Shown piece by piece: positions 63,232 through 64,000 of a stretch of 64,000 nt of DNA (within the stretch, counting starts at the first letter, position 1; every line of letters starts with the position of its first letter). The stretch covers positions 558,001-622,000 of the forward strand of contig NZ_JAQQFV010000001.1 in NCBI RefSeq assembly GCF_029675105.1. Direction: 5' to 3'. The notes beneath the pieces were generated by a model that did not search any database, was not told the DNA's origin, and worked only from the letters and a program-made list of their open reading frames with translations. A program made the translations under genes and the position numbers. Origin of the DNA: Nocardia anocheti. Lineage in GTDB: Bacteria > Actinomycetota > Actinomycetes > Mycobacteriales > Mycobacteriaceae.

Positions 63232-64000
63232 ATGGATTTCTCCGCGATGGTGGCCCGTGAGTCCGAGGGTGGGATCGTTCTCGCTCGTGAGCAGGTCGGG
63301 GAGGACTTCCTCGGCGCGGGTGAGGTGACGATCAAGGTCCACTACTCGAGCGCCAACTACAAGGACTATCTGGCGATCACCCCGCGCGGTGGCGTGGTCC
63401 GCGACTATCCGATCGTGCCGGGCATCGATCTCGCCGGTGAGGTGATCGCCTCGGAGACCGAGGAATTCGCGGTCGGCGACCAGGTGATCGCGCACGGCTA
63501 CGAACTCGGCGTCTCCCGCAACGGCGGCTTCGCCGAATACGCGCGGGTCCCCGCCGACTGGGTGGTGCGCCTGGACGGCCTGAGCACCCGCGAGGCCGCC
63601 ACCATCGGCACGGCCGGTTTCACCGCCGCCCTCAGCGTGCAGGCCCTGCTCGACCACGGCCTGACCCCCGACGACGGCGCGGTCCTGGTCACCGGCGCGA
63701 CCGGCGGTGTCGGCTCGGTCGCGATCGACATCCTGTCCGGCCTCGGCTTCGAGGTCATCGCCTCCACCGGCAAGACCGACGCGGCCGACCTGCTCGCCGA
63801 CCTCGGCGCCAACGAGGTCATCGGCCGCCTACCACTCGACCCCACCGCCAAGCCCCGCCCCCTCAACAAGGCCAACTGGGCCGCCGCGGTCGACAGCGTC
63901 GGCGGCCCCTCCCTGGCTCACGTCCTCACCGCCATCGGCTACGGCGGCGCCGTCGCCGCCAGCGGCCTCACCGGCGGCCCCGACCTCCCCACCACCGTCC
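63232..64000 (+). CDS. MDR-family oxidoreductase, YhdH/AcuI-like (3'-truncated by window edge)
   Basis: This is a medium-chain dehydrogenase/reductase of the acrylyl-CoA reductase (AcuI/YhdH) type. The first 256 codons are present. The GroES-like part includes VTIKVHYSSANYKDYLAI and VPGIDLAGEV; the NADPH-binding motif is VLVTGATGGVGSVAIDIL. No zinc-binding cysteines are present, as in the quinone-oxidoreductase-like branch. ATG at 63232 gives the usual start; ATG at 63220 in the same frame is possible. The frame is open to the window end, so the C-terminus is missing. Confidence 0.92.
   Translation, partial: MDFSAMVARESEGGIVLAREQVGEDFLGAGEVTIKVHYSSANYKDYLAITPRGGVVRDYPIVPGIDLAGEVIASETEEFAVGDQVIAHGYELGVSRNGGFAEYARVPADWVVRLDGLSTREAATIGTAGFTAALSVQALLDHGLTPDDGAVLVTGATGGVGSVAIDILSGLGFEVIASTGKTDAADLLADLGANEVIGRLPLDPTAKPRPLNKANWAAAVDSVGGPSLAHVLTAIGYGGAVAASGLTGGPDLPTTV

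Overview
The window is high-GC DNA with actinobacterial codon use throughout. Its gene content points to a mycolic-acid-containing actinomycete, most likely Nocardia or a close relative (inference from gene families, not from a marker gene). The pointers are a complete yrbE2-mceA-F operon with an Mce-associated gene, a ugpAEBC importer in the mycobacterial order, a DUF4185 (GH183-type) secreted protein, an LppU-type lipoprotein, a DinB2-type polymerase, an XRE/DUF5753 plus DUF397 pair, and DUF2613/DUF3068 proteins. Many genes lack a Shine-Dalgarno sequence and carry a TANNNT-like hexamer 6-8 nt before the start codon, which fits the leaderless mRNAs common in this group.

Layout. 1-9.7 kb holds housekeeping and secreted genes: a 5'-truncated tRNA CCA-adding enzyme, a lipid-binding-like protein, the 5-oxoprolinase genes pxpABC, a secreted DUF4185 protein, an MFS exporter, a pirin and a small membrane protein. 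9.1-11.1 kb is an actinobacterial regulator set (primase-like fragment, XRE/DUF5753, DUF397), followed by an M13 metallopeptidase and an MBL hydrolase.

14.5-24.7 kb is a compact defence and addiction island. It holds a FitA/FitB (VapBC) pair, about 700 bp of non-coding DNA with a G-quadruplex motif and hairpins, an RHH antitoxin with a MazF toxin, a DUF433 antitoxin-like gene whose DUF5615 partner seems to survive only as a stub, a type I restriction system hsdM-hsdS-hsdR with a compositionally distinct hsdS, and a Fic AMP-transferase behind an AT-rich palindrome.

24.7-36.1 kb (mostly minus strand) holds ugpAEBC, an L,D-transpeptidase with its own terminator and a dyad-rich upstream region, a cytochrome P450, a beta-lactamase-fold esterase, an LppU-like lipoprotein, a 14-TM MFS exporter and a secreted S1 protease. 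36.6-46.2 kb is the mce lipid-import operon, with start/stop overlaps between its mce genes and a near-perfect 20-bp-stem terminator.

46.2-64 kb holds RNase HI, an SRPBCC protein, L-2-hydroxyglutarate oxidase coupled to an anchored protein, a TIGR03084 protein, DUF445, a 3-hydroxyacyl-CoA dehydrogenase, a YWTD-type propeller, a STAND/LAL-type ATPase that lacks its DNA-binding end, TetR, a DUF2613/DUF3068 cluster, Lon protease behind a HAIR-like operator, a thioesterase, DinB2-like DNA polymerase and a 3'-truncated quinone-oxidoreductase-like protein.

The most unusual signals are: two copies of an intergenic palindromic element with conserved outer sequence but unrelated inner arms (11.1 and 35.3 kb); the apparently eroded DUF433/DUF5615 module fused tail-to-tail with mazF; glutamine at the steric-gate position of the Y-family polymerase; lipobox-like signals on both MceD and MceE; and the Fic operator with an 11-codon leader frame.
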